A stretch of DNA of 64,000 bases. It comes from Algoriphagus sp. A40. Lineage in GTDB: Bacteria > Bacteroidota > Bacteroidia > Cytophagales > Cyclobacteriaceae. Shown here piece after piece: positions 1 to 9,059 of the stretch; the first letter of the stretch is position 1, and each line of letters starts with the position of its first letter. Below the pieces are notes generated by a model, which saw only the letters and a list, made by a program, of their open reading frames with translations, made no database searches and was not told the origin of the DNA. The stretch lies in assembly GCF_002002735.1 (NCBI RefSeq), contig NZ_MUNY01000052.1:62001-126000 (forward strand), in the 5' to 3' direction. Position numbers and translations under genes: made by a program.

Positions 1-122
1 AATACCGGATGAACTTCTGGCATACCGACAACTGGTCGGTAGAGACCAATCCGAATTCGCTGGAAAAACCAATCAAACGCTTTGAACTGGAAGTCGACTG
101 GATGGAATATCGACCGTTTTGA
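1..122 (+). CDS. C-terminal end of an unidentified protein (partial)
   Basis: An open frame enters from the left edge (first full codon at 3) and stops at a TGA at 120-122, giving 39 residues that end in ELEVDWMEYRPF. The tail is rich in aromatic and acidic residues. An ending of the form xVDWxxYRP is seen in some secreted beta-sandwich proteins, but too little is present to name a family. No function is assigned. Confidence 0.5.
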   Translation, partial: YRMNFWHTDNWSVETNPNSLEKPIKRFELEVDWMEYRPF

Positions 123-224
123 ATCTTCACTATTCGACATTCTTTAATCGGCGTTCATAATTGAGGTTTTAAAATTTCGAATAACCAATGCTAAATTTTA
201 AACACCGATCGATTTTCAAAAACC

Positions 225-232
225 TACCTTTG
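225..232 (+). promoter_or_regulatory. Bacteroidota -7 promoter box (TACCTTTG)
   Basis: TACCTTTG matches the Bacteroidota consensus TAnnTTTG and lies 4 nt before the helicase ATG at 237. This placement implies a very short or absent 5' leader. A clear -33 TTTG was not seen. Confidence 0.55.
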
Positions 233-236
233 CCAC

Positions 237-1547
237 ATGTCCACCCCACAAAAAAGCCAGGCAGAAATCCTAACCAAACTAGGAATCGAGCAACTCAACC
301 CCATGCAGCTCGCTGCCAAGCAGGCCATTGAATCTTCGAATGAGGTCATCTTGCTATCACCCACTGGCACTGGAAAAACCCTCGCTTTTCTTCTGCCACT
401 GATTCAAAATCTTGATGCCACTTGTGAAGAAATCCAGCTCGTGATCATCGTACCTTCCCGGGAATTGGCGATTCAGATTGAGCAGGTGATGCGGGGAATG
501 GGTACAGGCTACAAAGTCAATGCTGTGTATGGTGGTCGGGCTGGCTCCAAGGATCGGATCGAAATCAAACATCGTCCTGCCGTCTTGGTTGGGACACCCG
601 GGAGAGTGGCTGATCACTTGCGAAGAGAAGCTTTTGACACTGCTTTTATCAAAACTTTGGTTCTGGATGAATTTGACAAATCGCTGGAAATCGGATTCGA
701 AAATGAGATGAAAGATATCCTCTACCTACTCCCCAAAGTGAAGAAAATGATCTTGACTTCGGCTACGTTGGGTGTGGAGATCCCCAGATTTGTCGGGTTG
801 AAATCCCCCGTCACAGTTGACTATTTGGAGGAAAAAATCTCCCACCTTGAGATCAAAAAGGTCCTTTCCCCGACCAAAGACAAACTGGAAACGCTCCTGG
901 ATTTGATTGCGCATTTGGGCGGTCAGAATGGGATCATCTTTTGCAATTTCAAGGATTCCATTCAGCGAGTGAGCGATTGCTTGGAGGAAAATGGAATTTC
1001 GCACGGGACTTTTTCCGGAGGAATGGAGCAAACGGACCGGGAAAGATCCCTGATCAAATTCCGAAATGGAACTCACCAAATCCTTTTAGCCACTGACCTT
1101 GCCGCAAGAGGGATCGATGTACCTGAGATCAAGTTTATCATTCATTACCATCTCCCACTCCGGAGCGAGGAATTCATCCATCGAAACGGCCGGACTGCCC
1201 GGATGAACAGCGACGGAACAGCCTATGTCCTGCATTATGAAAGGGACCCGCTACCTGATTTTATTGGAAATTTACCAATTGAAAAACTGACCAAATCTCC
1301 CCTTCCCGGTCCTTCGGAGTGGTCCACCCTGTTTGTTTCCGGTGGGCGCAAAGACAAAATCTCCAAAGGCGACGTCGCCGGCCTATTTTTCAAGCAAGGA
1401 AATCTCACCAAAGAAGACCTGGGCGTGATCGAACTGAAGACGGATTGTGCTTTCGTAGGTGTGAAAACCTCCACTTTGGAAAAGCTTTTACCCAAAGTCA
1501 ACAACATGAAGTTGAAGGAAAAGAAGGTGCGGGTTACCGTCATCTGA
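237..1547 (+). CDS. dbpA: DbpA-like ATP-dependent RNA helicase (DEFD variant of DEAD box)
   Basis: This is a 436-residue superfamily 2 RNA helicase. Visible motifs are SPTGTGKT (41-48, ATP binding), PSRELA (73-78), TPGR (120-123), motif II as DEFD (144-147), TSAT (174-177) and HRNGRTAR near the end of the second RecA domain. The last 70 or so residues begin GGRKDKISKGDVAG and match the DbpA-type RNA-binding domain, which in the family targets hairpin 92 of 23S rRNA. The likely role is 50S ribosome assembly in the cytoplasm. Motif II has Phe in place of the usual Ala (DEFD for DEAD). The two acidic residues that matter for ATP hydrolysis remain. The start at 237 follows a promoter box by only 4 nt. 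Confidence 0.87.
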   Translation: MSTPQKSQAEILTKLGIEQLNPMQLAAKQAIESSNEVILLSPTGTGKTLAFLLPLIQNLDATCEEIQLVIIVPSRELAIQIEQVMRGMGTGYKVNAVYGGRAGSKDRIEIKHRPAVLVGTPGRVADHLRREAFDTAFIKTLVLDEFDKSLEIGFENEMKDILYLLPKVKKMILTSATLGVEIPRFVGLKSPVTVDYLEEKISHLEIKKVLSPTKDKLETLLDLIAHLGGQNGIIFCNFKDSIQRVSDCLEENGISHGTFSGGMEQTDRERSLIKFRNGTHQILLATDLAARGIDVPEIKFIIHYHLPLRSEEFIHRNGRTARMNSDGTAYVLHYERDPLPDFIGNLPIEKLTKSPLPGPSEWSTLFVSGGRKDKISKGDVAGLFFKQGNLTKEDLGVIELKTDCAFVGVKTSTLEKLLPKVNNMKLKEKKVRVTVI

Positions 1548-1659
1548 GAATTCCTGAAATTGGATACTTACTTTTTTCCAAATCCAAAAGGACTGATTTG
1601 GAGTTCGATTGCGATAGGCAAAAAAGTCTTTCCTGAGAAAAAGTTGTACTTTGAAGACT

Positions 1660-2715
1660 ATGGATCGAAATCAGTTTTTGAAATACGTTGGGGCATTTGC
1701 AGGGGCAACTCTGCTGCCGGATTTGGGATTTGGCTTTTCCAATTTTCCGGAAAATAAACCTGCGATTTTTGACTTACACTGCCATACCGGGAGATTTTTT
1801 GCCAAGGGAGGTCCAACCTATCCCGGAGATGAAGCCTTCTCCAAAGCAGTTACCGAAATGAATCAATCTGGGGTTATAGGAGTGTTTCTGAGCATCGTTT
1901 CTGACATCAGTTTGCTCAAAATCACGGACAAAGGCGTAGTCGTCGACAGTAAACTGGAAAAAGGAGTCGCCTGGGAATCTTACAAAAATCAGCTTGGAAT
2001 TTTGAAGGAATTGGCAAAAGGCCAAAATGCCCAAATTGGAAAAACTTCCGGAGATCTGAAAAACCCGAAAAAGGTTAACCTGTTTCTTTCATGCGAAGGG
2101 GCGGATTTTGTCGAGGAGGACATTGATCGGATCAACGAAGTATATGAGCAAGGCGTCCGATCAGTCCAACTGGTGCACTATGTCCCCAACAATATCGGCG
2201 ACCTCCAAACCGCCGATCCGGTGAATGGAGGGCTTTCGACCCATGGCAAGTCCATCGTGAAGCGCTTGACCGAACTTGGGATGGTCATCGATTTGGCCCA
2301 TGCTTCATTTGATACCGTGAAGGGAGTGGCCGAAGTCTCAGGAGCACCACTTTTGCTTTCGCACAGCATCCTGGCAGATGAGCCCAATCGACCGATTGCT
2401 GCACGAGCTATGAGCCGGGATCATGCCAAGTTGATCGCTGAAACCGGAGGCCTGATCGGGGCCTGGCCGTCTGGATTTTCCAAAGATTTCGATGATTTTG
2501 TGGAAAACACTCTCCGATTAATCGATGCCGTCGGAGTCGATCACGTTGGTATCGGCACGGACATGGATGCGAATTTTCAGCCGGTGATCAACGATTATTA
2601 TGGTGTGGAAAAATGGCTGGAAGCCCTTGCGGCAAAAGGACTTTCAAGCTCAGAAGTAGAAAAAATAGCGGGTGGAAACGCAGGGAAGTTGCTCCAAACC
2701 GTGCTAAAAGACTAA
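1660..2715 (+). CDS. Membrane dipeptidase, peptidase family M19
   Basis: This is a 351-residue M19 (renal dipeptidase-like) metallopeptidase, which hydrolyses dipeptides with a binuclear zinc centre. Metal-site motifs are visible in order: FDLHCHTG near the N terminus, SCEGAD (bridging Glu), IDLAHAS, LLSHS and IGTDMD. The leader, MDRNQFLKYVGAFAGATLLP, resembles a Tat signal with the second Arg lost, so export is likely but the route is unclear. ATG at 1660 is preferred over a TTG at 1651. The gene overlaps the convergent small gene at 2712 by 4 nt. Confidence 0.85.
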   Translation: MDRNQFLKYVGAFAGATLLPDLGFGFSNFPENKPAIFDLHCHTGRFFAKGGPTYPGDEAFSKAVTEMNQSGVIGVFLSIVSDISLLKITDKGVVVDSKLEKGVAWESYKNQLGILKELAKGQNAQIGKTSGDLKNPKKVNLFLSCEGADFVEEDIDRINEVYEQGVRSVQLVHYVPNNIGDLQTADPVNGGLSTHGKSIVKRLTELGMVIDLAHASFDTVKGVAEVSGAPLLLSHSILADEPNRPIAARAMSRDHAKLIAETGGLIGAWPSGFSKDFDDFVENTLRLIDAVGVDHVGIGTDMDANFQPVINDYYGVEKWLEALAAKGLSSSEVEKIAGGNAGKLLQTVLKD

Positions 2716-3011
2716 TCTATTTTACCTTTTTCCTCTCTCAATTTCATCCCTTCCACCTGTAGCTTGATGACCTCAAGTTTTTCATCCGTTTTTTCCCTGA
2801 TATCTTGATGTTGATAGATAGCGTGAGAAAGTGATTGAGACCGGTTGATTTCAAGATTTATCAGTTTTTCAAAGTCTTTATACCGTTGGATTTGGTTTTT
2901 TTTCTGTTCGACATATTCCCTGAATAGCAAATAGTGCAGCAAAGCCAAGCACCCAATTACCAAAATGGCCAGTATCCAAAATGCCCCATTTTCAAAATTT
3001 GATACCAGCAT
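2712..3011 (-). CDS. Small membrane-anchored coiled-coil protein, unknown function
   Basis: The product is 99 residues. One transmembrane segment (about residues 10-30, FWILAILVIGCLALLHYLLF) is followed by a charged helical tail rich in K, E and Q that is likely a coiled coil. No family is recognised. It converges on the dipeptidase gene with a 4-nt overlap of the two 3' ends. A coherent membrane-plus-helix layout supports it as real, but function cannot be inferred. Confidence 0.6.
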   Translation of the reverse strand: MLVSNFENGAFWILAILVIGCLALLHYLLFREYVEQKKNQIQRYKDFEKLINLEINRSQSLSHAIYQHQDIREKTDEKLEVIKLQVEGMKLREEKGKID

Positions 3012-3132
3012 AGTCAGTCTCTAAATGTTCCAAAACTAACCCCGCTCCAATTCAAAAAAAATACGGCAAAAGGCCTACTTTTTCATCCAAAAGATTGTCC
3101 CACCAATACCTGAAAGTTTGATTGTGACTTTT

Positions 3133-5070
3133 CTAGCTTACCGGCCAAATCAACAAAACAGAGGTTCCCAATCCCAACTCAGAGTGAATCTCAAGGCTTC
3201 CCCCAATTTCCTCAGCTCGTTTCCTCATGTTGTAGAGTCCGTTTCCTGGAATGATCTCATTTTCCTCAAAGCCCTTTCCGTTGTCATGGATATTGACCAG
3301 ATTTTCCTTGCCCGTGGAGTCAATTTTGATTTCTATCCGATCAGCTTCGGAGTATTTAATCGCATTTTGAACCGCTTCCTGTACCACTCGGAGTATTTGA
3401 ATACTCATCGCCGATGGCAGCACCGCATCTGGACTGATACTGTCATTGATTTCGTAGTCAAATGTAATCTGGGAAGCCGAAAGCCCCGCCTTTTGCACAT
3501 AATCCCGGATCCGGGAGGATAGCTGGTCCCAGGAAACTGAACCGCTGTTCATCGCCCAAATGGTATCCCGAAGTTCGGTAATTGTTTGTTTGGTAAAATT
3601 GGCAATCGTGTCGTAGCGTTGGGTGAGCTGGTCCTTGATCGGCTCAAAGTATTTCAGATTTTCTATGGCGGAAATGATAAAGGTCAGCTGGGCTCCGATG
3701 TTGTCGTGAAGATCCCGGGAGATGAGCATCCGCTGCTCCTGGAGCTTATTTTGGGTTTCGATTTGTGCCAAAGCTGCCTTCAGATCACCCTCTTGCTGAA
3801 GCTGACGATTTTTGAGTTTTTGTTGATTGTAAAGGAGATAACCGACGATTCCCAGTGCCAATGCCAAAAATAAGGAGCCATACAACTGGATATTTTTGTT
3901 TCGGATGGAGAGCTGTTGCTCCACGATTTCCCGGTCCTTTTTCTCTGTTTCATATTTGGTCTGGAGCTCGCTGGTCAATTGCGCCACTTGTTCCTCCGTC
4001 AGGGAATTTTGATAATCGATATATAAATCGGTGAAATACTGGGCACTGTCCGGCATATTGAGTGCCGCAAAGACAGGCACCAAGCGCAACTGCATCGAAG
4101 CTATTTCCTCCTTTGCTTCCAATTCAGTCAGGGTTTTGATCGCTTTTTGATATAGGTTTTTGGCTTTGAGGTATTCTCTTTTCTTCGAATACGAATTGGC
4201 CAAAGCGTACTCCATCATCGCCTGATCGTAGTAGGAATTGACTTTTGAGGCGATTTTAATTCCTTCAGTGGCTGCCTCGATGGCATCATCCGGCCGATCT
4301 GCGGCATTGTAAAGTGCCGCCAGGTTGAGGTATGTAACCGAAAGCACTAGCGAGTCTCCAGCCTTGAAGCCGTTTTCCATCGCTCGTTTGAGGTATTCTT
4401 CTGATTTATCGTATTCTTTGGTGCTTTTGTAAATGTTGCCCATGTTGTTGTACAGCATAGCCAACTCGGGAATCATCTGGTTTTTTTCACGATACTCCGC
4501 CACTTCGGCGTAGATTTCCAGTGCTTTTGGATAGTTGCGCATGTCCTCGTGAAGGACACCGAGGTTATTTTTGATAAAGTTGATATTGTGTTCATGGCCA
4601 ATGCTTTCGAAATAAGCCAATGCCTCCATATAGTACATCATGGCCGAGTCCGTTTGAAAAAGTCGCTGATGCACTGAGGCCAGGTTACTTTTGGAACCTG
4701 CCATTCCGGCCGAATCAGCGATTTGAGTGCGTATTTCAAGGGATTTTTTGTAGCCAGCTTTTGCCTCTGCAAATTGCCCCTTTTGGTTGTACACGTTGGA
4801 CAAGTCACTGTAAGCTTGTCCGATTGCTTTCTGATCACCCAGCTTTTCGGTCAATTCAAGCGATGCAGTTCCATAATGCAAGGCCGAATCCAAGTTTACC
4901 ATAGTCCAAAACCAGGTCAATTCAGAGTATAAACCAACTCTTTCTGCATCGGTTTGGGAGGATTTGAGTTGAACTTTCAGACTGTCAATGATGTATTTGG
5001 GACTCTGGGAAAAAGACTTTTGCCCTAAAAGAGCCAACACGATCAGCAGGAATACACTTCTTTTTGACAT
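3133..5070 (-). CDS. TPR-containing NarL-type sensor histidine kinase
   Basis: The product is 645 residues. A signal peptide (MSKRSVFLLIVLALLGQKSFSQ) leads into an array of tetratricopeptide repeats (about 40-350), placed in the periplasm. A transmembrane helix follows (about 397-414), then a short coiled coil, a HisKA_3 dimerisation helix with SRDLHDNIGAQ (phospho-acceptor His455) and a HATPase_c domain with EAVQNAIKYS (N box), DNGKGF and GNGLYNMRKRAEEIGG. In this family the kinase usually phosphorylates a LuxR-type response regulator. No regulator gene is adjacent, so the partner is elsewhere. The upstream region (5071-5300) is shared with the divergent acyl-CoA dehydrogenase gene. Confidence 0.88.
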   Translation of the reverse strand: MSKRSVFLLIVLALLGQKSFSQSPKYIIDSLKVQLKSSQTDAERVGLYSELTWFWTMVNLDSALHYGTASLELTEKLGDQKAIGQAYSDLSNVYNQKGQFAEAKAGYKKSLEIRTQIADSAGMAGSKSNLASVHQRLFQTDSAMMYYMEALAYFESIGHEHNINFIKNNLGVLHEDMRNYPKALEIYAEVAEYREKNQMIPELAMLYNNMGNIYKSTKEYDKSEEYLKRAMENGFKAGDSLVLSVTYLNLAALYNAADRPDDAIEAATEGIKIASKVNSYYDQAMMEYALANSYSKKREYLKAKNLYQKAIKTLTELEAKEEIASMQLRLVPVFAALNMPDSAQYFTDLYIDYQNSLTEEQVAQLTSELQTKYETEKKDREIVEQQLSIRNKNIQLYGSLFLALALGIVGYLLYNQQKLKNRQLQQEGDLKAALAQIETQNKLQEQRMLISRDLHDNIGAQLTFIISAIENLKYFEPIKDQLTQRYDTIANFTKQTITELRDTIWAMNSGSVSWDQLSSRIRDYVQKAGLSASQITFDYEINDSISPDAVLPSAMSIQILRVVQEAVQNAIKYSEADRIEIKIDSTGKENLVNIHDNGKGFEENEIIPGNGLYNMRKRAEEIGGSLEIHSELGLGTSVLLIWPVS

Positions 5071-5260
5071 TGATGAAAATCTGAAAATAAGTTTAAAATA
5101 TGGCTTCGGCCCTGAAAGTAAGGATTTATGGAATTTTTGGGACTACCTGCTCTAAAAAAGAATGGAATCAATTCATTTCCAAAATTTTCTGAATTTTTTT
5201 GAATTAGAATCTGCCATTTATTCGGAATGCTGGATTTGGAGAAGCAAAACCTATTTTAAA

Positions 5261-5293
5261 TCTTGGGGTTAGAATAGCTATATAAACCCAAGA
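5261..5293. promoter_or_regulatory. Imperfect inverted repeat before the acyl-CoA dehydrogenase start
   Basis: TCTTGGGGTT (5261-5270) and AAACCCAAGA (5284-5293) form an imperfect inverted repeat with a 13-nt spacer ending 7 nt before the ATG at 5301. It could be an operator or an RNA hairpin affecting initiation. No regulator is identified. Confidence 0.35.
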
Positions 5294-5300
5294 TTAACTG

Positions 5301-6443
5301 ATGTTTGATTTTAACCTCACTGAAAATCAGCAAATGATCGCTGAAATGGTCCGGAGTTTTGGGGCCAAAGAGATCACTCCCTTTCGCAAAGAATGGGATG
5401 ATCGGTCCTTTTTCCCAATGAAAGTCTTCAAAAAATTGGGAGAACTCGGCCTGATGGGTGTTCTGATCCCAACAGAGTACGGAGGTTCGGGCTTTGGCTA
5501 CGACGAATATGTCACCGCAATTCTAGAGCTTTCCAAAGTCGATCCCTCCGTTGGCCTATCGATGGCTGCGCACAATTCCCTTTGCTCCGGCCATATCCTG
5601 AAGTTTGGCAATGAGGATCAAAAGCGCAAGTATTTGCCAAAACTCGCTACTTGCGAATGGCTCGGCGCCTGGGGTCTGACCGAACCGAATACAGGTTCGG
5701 ATGCCGGAAATATGCGTACAGTGGCAACCGAAGAGGGAGATTTCTTTGTCCTAAACGGAGCAAAAAATTTCATCACGCATGGCATTTCAGGTGATGTGGC
5801 TGTGGTCATTGCCCGAACTGGAGAAGTCGGCGATTCGCATGGAATGACCGCCTTCATTATCGAAAGAGGAACGCCTGGGTTCAAAGGTGGCAGAAAAGAA
5901 GACAAACTTGGGATGCGCGCCTCAGAGACTGCGGAGATGATTTTTGAGGATTGCAAGGTTCATAAAAGTCAGGTTTTGGGAAAAGTCGGGGAAGGATTCA
6001 TCCAGTCCATGAAAATCCTGGATGGAGGGAGAATTTCCATTGCAGCACTATCTCTCGGGATTGCCGAAGGAGCCCTGGAAGCCGCCATCCAATATTCGAA
6101 AGAACGCCATCAATTCAACAAGCCGATTTCCAGTTTTCAGGGAATTTCGTTCAAACTGGCAGATATGGCCACGAAATTGGAGGCGGCAAAATTGCTGACT
6201 TTCAAAGCAGCCGACCTGAAAAACAGGGGCCAAAATGTCACACTTGCCAGTGCTCAAGCCAAGTATTTTGCCTCAGAAGCTGCAGTTTCACTTTCCAATG
6301 AAGCAGTGCAAATTTTTGGTGGGTATGGATTTACCAAAGATTATCCTGTGGAAAAATTCTATCGGGATTCCAAACTTTGCACCATCGGTGAGGGAACTTC
6401 AGAAATTCAGAAAATGGTGATTGCCAGGGAAGTATTGAAGTGA
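5301..6443 (+). CDS. Acyl-CoA dehydrogenase
   Basis: This is a 380-residue FAD-dependent acyl-CoA dehydrogenase, the usual length for the short/medium-chain family. It oxidises an acyl-CoA to the trans-2-enoyl-CoA and passes electrons to ETF. Visible features are GAWGLTEPNTGSDAG (FAD/substrate region), FGGYGFTKDYPVEKFYRDSK, and IGEGTSEIQ near the C terminus, whose Glu364 aligns with the catalytic base of SCAD/MCAD. It is monocistronic, and its stop codon lies within an inverted repeat shared with the convergent nucleosidase gene. Chain-length specificity cannot be read from sequence. Confidence 0.9.
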   Translation: MFDFNLTENQQMIAEMVRSFGAKEITPFRKEWDDRSFFPMKVFKKLGELGLMGVLIPTEYGGSGFGYDEYVTAILELSKVDPSVGLSMAAHNSLCSGHILKFGNEDQKRKYLPKLATCEWLGAWGLTEPNTGSDAGNMRTVATEEGDFFVLNGAKNFITHGISGDVAVVIARTGEVGDSHGMTAFIIERGTPGFKGGRKEDKLGMRASETAEMIFEDCKVHKSQVLGKVGEGFIQSMKILDGGRISIAALSLGIAEGALEAAIQYSKERHQFNKPISSFQGISFKLADMATKLEAAKLLTFKAADLKNRGQNVTLASAQAKYFASEAAVSLSNEAVQIFGGYGFTKDYPVEKFYRDSKLCTIGEGTSEIQKMVIAREVLK

Positions 6444-6502
6444 TCAGTGTTCAGTCCCAGTAGGCTGCTGCAATACTGAAGACTGGGACTGCAAACTGAT
6501 CA
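6441..6502. repeat. Inverted repeat with 21-bp arms spanning two convergent stop codons
   Basis: Arms 6441-6461 and 6482-6502 are reverse complements except at two positions, separated by 20 nt. The left arm starts at the TGA of the dehydrogenase and the right arm ends at the TGA of the nucleosidase. There is no long T-run, so it may be a folded 3' end or a repeat copy rather than a classic terminator. Confidence 0.6.
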
Positions 6503-7294
6503 CTGAATTTCCTCCAAAATCCCCAAAACCAATCTCGCAGAATTGACCGATGCAGGACCCACGAACTGGTTGAAATTCACCCTTGCGTGATTGTTTGCAT
6601 TGTCGCTGCAGCTGCGGATGATGACAAAAGGAATCTCCAGCGTCCTGCAAATATGAGCTATCGCCGCACCTTCCATTTCAGTAGCCAAAGCATCAAACTC
6701 TTCGTAAAGCCATCTGGCCTTTTCGTCGCTGCTGACAAAAATATCCCCGGTGGCAATCACACCGGAAAAGACCTTCGGCTTCCTTCCGGAAATCGGGACC
6801 AATTCGATGCGATTGGCGACTGTTGTACTTTTCTCCAATAAATCTGCGTCAGCTTGAATGTACAAATCCTCATGTCGACCACCGGTGAGTTTACGGAATG
6901 GAGACACTGTAAAACCCGTGGAATTCACCTGTCCAAAGTCAAACTGAACCAGCTTTTCCCCGATCACAATATCCCCTGGCAATGCCTCCGGATGAAGACC
7001 TCCTGCGACTCCGGTGAAAATCAACGTTTCAGGATCAAAGTTTTCCACCAATATCGCCGTGCTATAGGCTGCATTGACTTTGCCCACACCGGCTTTCAGG
7101 ATGACCACTTTCTTGCCTTTCAGTTTGCCGGTGTAGAAGTCAATTCCTCCGTGATTTACTTTTTTGGAAGTCTTCATGGAATCCAACAAAATGGCAATTT
7201 CCTGATCCAAAGCTCCCATAATCGCAATTCTCTGAGCTTGGAGGTTCAGAGAAAAAAAGCACAAAAAAAGGAAAAGCCACTTTTTCACAGCCAT
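6500..7294 (-). CDS. 5'-methylthioadenosine/S-adenosylhomocysteine nucleosidase with signal peptide
   Basis: This is a 264-residue MTA/SAH nucleosidase-family protein, which hydrolyses the N-glycosidic bond of MTA, SAH or 5'-deoxyadenosine to release adenine. The core begins at RIAIMGALDQEIAIL. Catalytic residues by family comparison are Glu32, Glu208 in EMEGAA (ribose binding) and Asp231 in SCSDNAN (purine N7 protonation). Before the core stands a typical signal peptide, MAVKKWLFLFLCFFSLNLQAQ, whereas the classical enzyme is cytoplasmic and starts directly at the Rossmann strand. The gene overlaps the upstream purine permease gene by 10 nt, suggesting that adenine is released outside the inner membrane and then imported. 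Other purine nucleosides as substrate remain possible. Confidence 0.85.
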   Translation of the reverse strand: MAVKKWLFLFLCFFSLNLQAQRIAIMGALDQEIAILLDSMKTSKKVNHGGIDFYTGKLKGKKVVILKAGVGKVNAAYSTAILVENFDPETLIFTGVAGGLHPEALPGDIVIGEKLVQFDFGQVNSTGFTVSPFRKLTGGRHEDLYIQADADLLEKSTTVANRIELVPISGRKPKVFSGVIATGDIFVSSDEKARWLYEEFDALATEMEGAAIAHICRTLEIPFVIIRSCSDNANNHARVNFNQFVGPASVNSARLVLGILEEIQ

Positions 7295-8589
7295 AAAAAG
7301 AAGAGCGAAAGTACACTGATGATGGCCAGGATAGGGTTGATTTCAGCAGTTTTTCCTGTAATCAACTTCAAAACAGTCCAGCTGATAAAGCCAAAGGAAA
7401 TCCCGACAGACAGACTGTAGGTGAAAGGAATCAAGACAATGGTGAGAAATGAAGGGAGGGACTCTTCGAGATCGGACCAATTGATTTTGGTCAGTGGAAT
7501 GACCATAAACGACCCCACCAAAACCAGGGCAATCGAACTCGCAATGGAAGGAATCACAGAAAGCAACGGAGAGAAAAACATAAACGGCAAGAAAAGCAAT
7601 CCGGCCGTAATCGCTGTAACTCCGGTTCGGCCACCCTCCTCGATCCCAACAGCCGATTCGATGTAGGCTGTTCCCGAACTGCTGCCTACCAAACCCGCGA
7701 AAAGCGTCGCCACGGAATCGGTCATCAGGGATTTGCGCATATTCTGCGGACTTCCGTCAGGATCTTTGAGGCCGGAAGCCTCTGCCAATCCTACAAAAGT
7801 GGAAATGCCGTCAAATAAAATAGTGAAAGTAAAGACGAAAACCACTGGCAGATAGGCATAGCGTAGTGAACCTAAAATATCAGCTTTGCCCACCAGACTG
7901 AAATCCGGCCAGGCAAAAAACCCGGTGTAGTTGACCAAGGTAGAAACTCCAAAATTTACTCCCGAAGCATCTCCCCAAAATCTCCCGATCGGCCAAGCCA
8001 AAGCCGTGGTGAAAAGGATCCCGAAAATAATCGCCCCAGAGACCTTTCGGATTAGCAAGCCACCGGTGAAAAGCAAACCTGCCAAAAACGTCAAAGTCAC
8101 CGGATCTTTGAACAAGGCCATACCAACCAGTGTCGCCGGATTGTCAACGATAAAATGGGCATTTTGAAAGCCGATAAAGCAAATAAATAAGCCTATCCCC
8201 GCTGAAACTGCATGTCGGATCGCCGATGGAATGGCCTGAATGATCTTTTCGCGCGTTTTGAAAACGGAAAGAATCAGGAAAATCACTCCTGACCAAAAGA
8301 CCGCGCCCAAGGCTTCCTCAAAACTCAGCCCGAATCCTTTGACTGCAGTGTAAGTAAAAAAGGCGTTGATTCCCATGCCGGGAGCAACGACGATAGGGTT
8401 TTTAGCATAAATCCCCATCATCAGGCTACCAAAAGCAGACACCAAAACAGTGGCGGTCAGCACGGCTGAAAATGGCATTCCTGCCTCAGCAAGAATCGCA
8501 GGATTGACGATGATAATGTAGAAGCAGGCTAGGAATGTGGAAATTCCGGCGAGGATTTCGGTTTTGATGGAAGGAGTTTTAGGTTTCAT
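7285..8589 (-). CDS. NCS2-family purine permease (AzgA type, adenine/guanine/hypoxanthine)
   Basis: This is a 434-residue polytopic membrane protein of the NCS2 nucleobase transporter family, AzgA branch. Signature segments are VAPGMGINAFFTYT, AIRHAVSAGIGLFICFIGFQNA, an acidic LFDGISTFVGLAEASGLKDPDG segment and SSSGTAYIESAVGIEEGGRTG. The family imports adenine, guanine or hypoxanthine by proton symport. It is the first gene of a two-gene unit with the exported nucleosidase (10-nt overlap). The context favours adenine as cargo; that part is inference. Confidence 0.88.
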   Translation of the reverse strand: MKPKTPSIKTEILAGISTFLACFYIIIVNPAILAEAGMPFSAVLTATVLVSAFGSLMMGIYAKNPIVVAPGMGINAFFTYTAVKGFGLSFEEALGAVFWSGVIFLILSVFKTREKIIQAIPSAIRHAVSAGIGLFICFIGFQNAHFIVDNPATLVGMALFKDPVTLTFLAGLLFTGGLLIRKVSGAIIFGILFTTALAWPIGRFWGDASGVNFGVSTLVNYTGFFAWPDFSLVGKADILGSLRYAYLPVVFVFTFTILFDGISTFVGLAEASGLKDPDGSPQNMRKSLMTDSVATLFAGLVGSSSGTAYIESAVGIEEGGRTGVTAITAGLLFLPFMFFSPLLSVIPSIASSIALVLVGSFMVIPLTKINWSDLEESLPSFLTIVLIPFTYSLSVGISFGFISWTVLKLITGKTAEINPILAIISVLSLFFLWL

Positions 8590-8611
8590 TTAGCTTTTGT
8601 AATTAAGCTGA

Positions 8612-9059
8612 CTATTCTAAAGCATCTCTGAATTTTAAAAGAAGATTTGTATCGATCACCTGATCAAAACCCAAAAGCAGGAGACCATTTTTCAATTTTT
8701 TGTCCCCTGTCCAGAGATAAGTGTTCATTTTTAGGCTTAATGCGACAAACGGGGCATCAAACTCATCGATCTGCTCTACCAACCAATTCTATGGCTTTTC
8801 TCCAGGTATCTTGATCTATTGTTTCCAGGTCAACCAAAACCAATTTGGAGATGACCAGCTTTTTTAAAAAAGAAATATCCTCTTCAGAAAATTTAGAGAT
8901 GGAAATCAATTTCTGATGATGTCTATCTAATTCAGTTAACAAAAAATCTGGGGCGAAAAAGGTAAAATGGTCAGCGGGGTCAAGTAGCAAATCACTGATT
9001 TTTCCGTTCGGGTTAAGGATTGCGCTAAAAATAATATTAGTATCTACGACAATATTCAC
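8612..9059 (-). pseudogene. PIN-domain toxin, interrupted by a one-base frameshift
   Basis: The ATG at 9059 opens a PIN-domain ribonuclease (VVDTNIIFSAI, acidic active-site start) that runs to a premature TGA at 8763. In the next frame the missing C-terminal half continues without a gap in homology: VEQIDEFDAPFVALSLKMNT followed by YLWTGDKKLKNGLLLLGF and a stop at 8612-8614. The break lies near 8785-8790 in GGTTGGTAG and is explained by one extra base. The start overlaps the antitoxin stop by 4 nt (ATGA). Either the toxin is inactivated, or there is a sequencing error or programmed frameshift. Confidence 0.75.
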
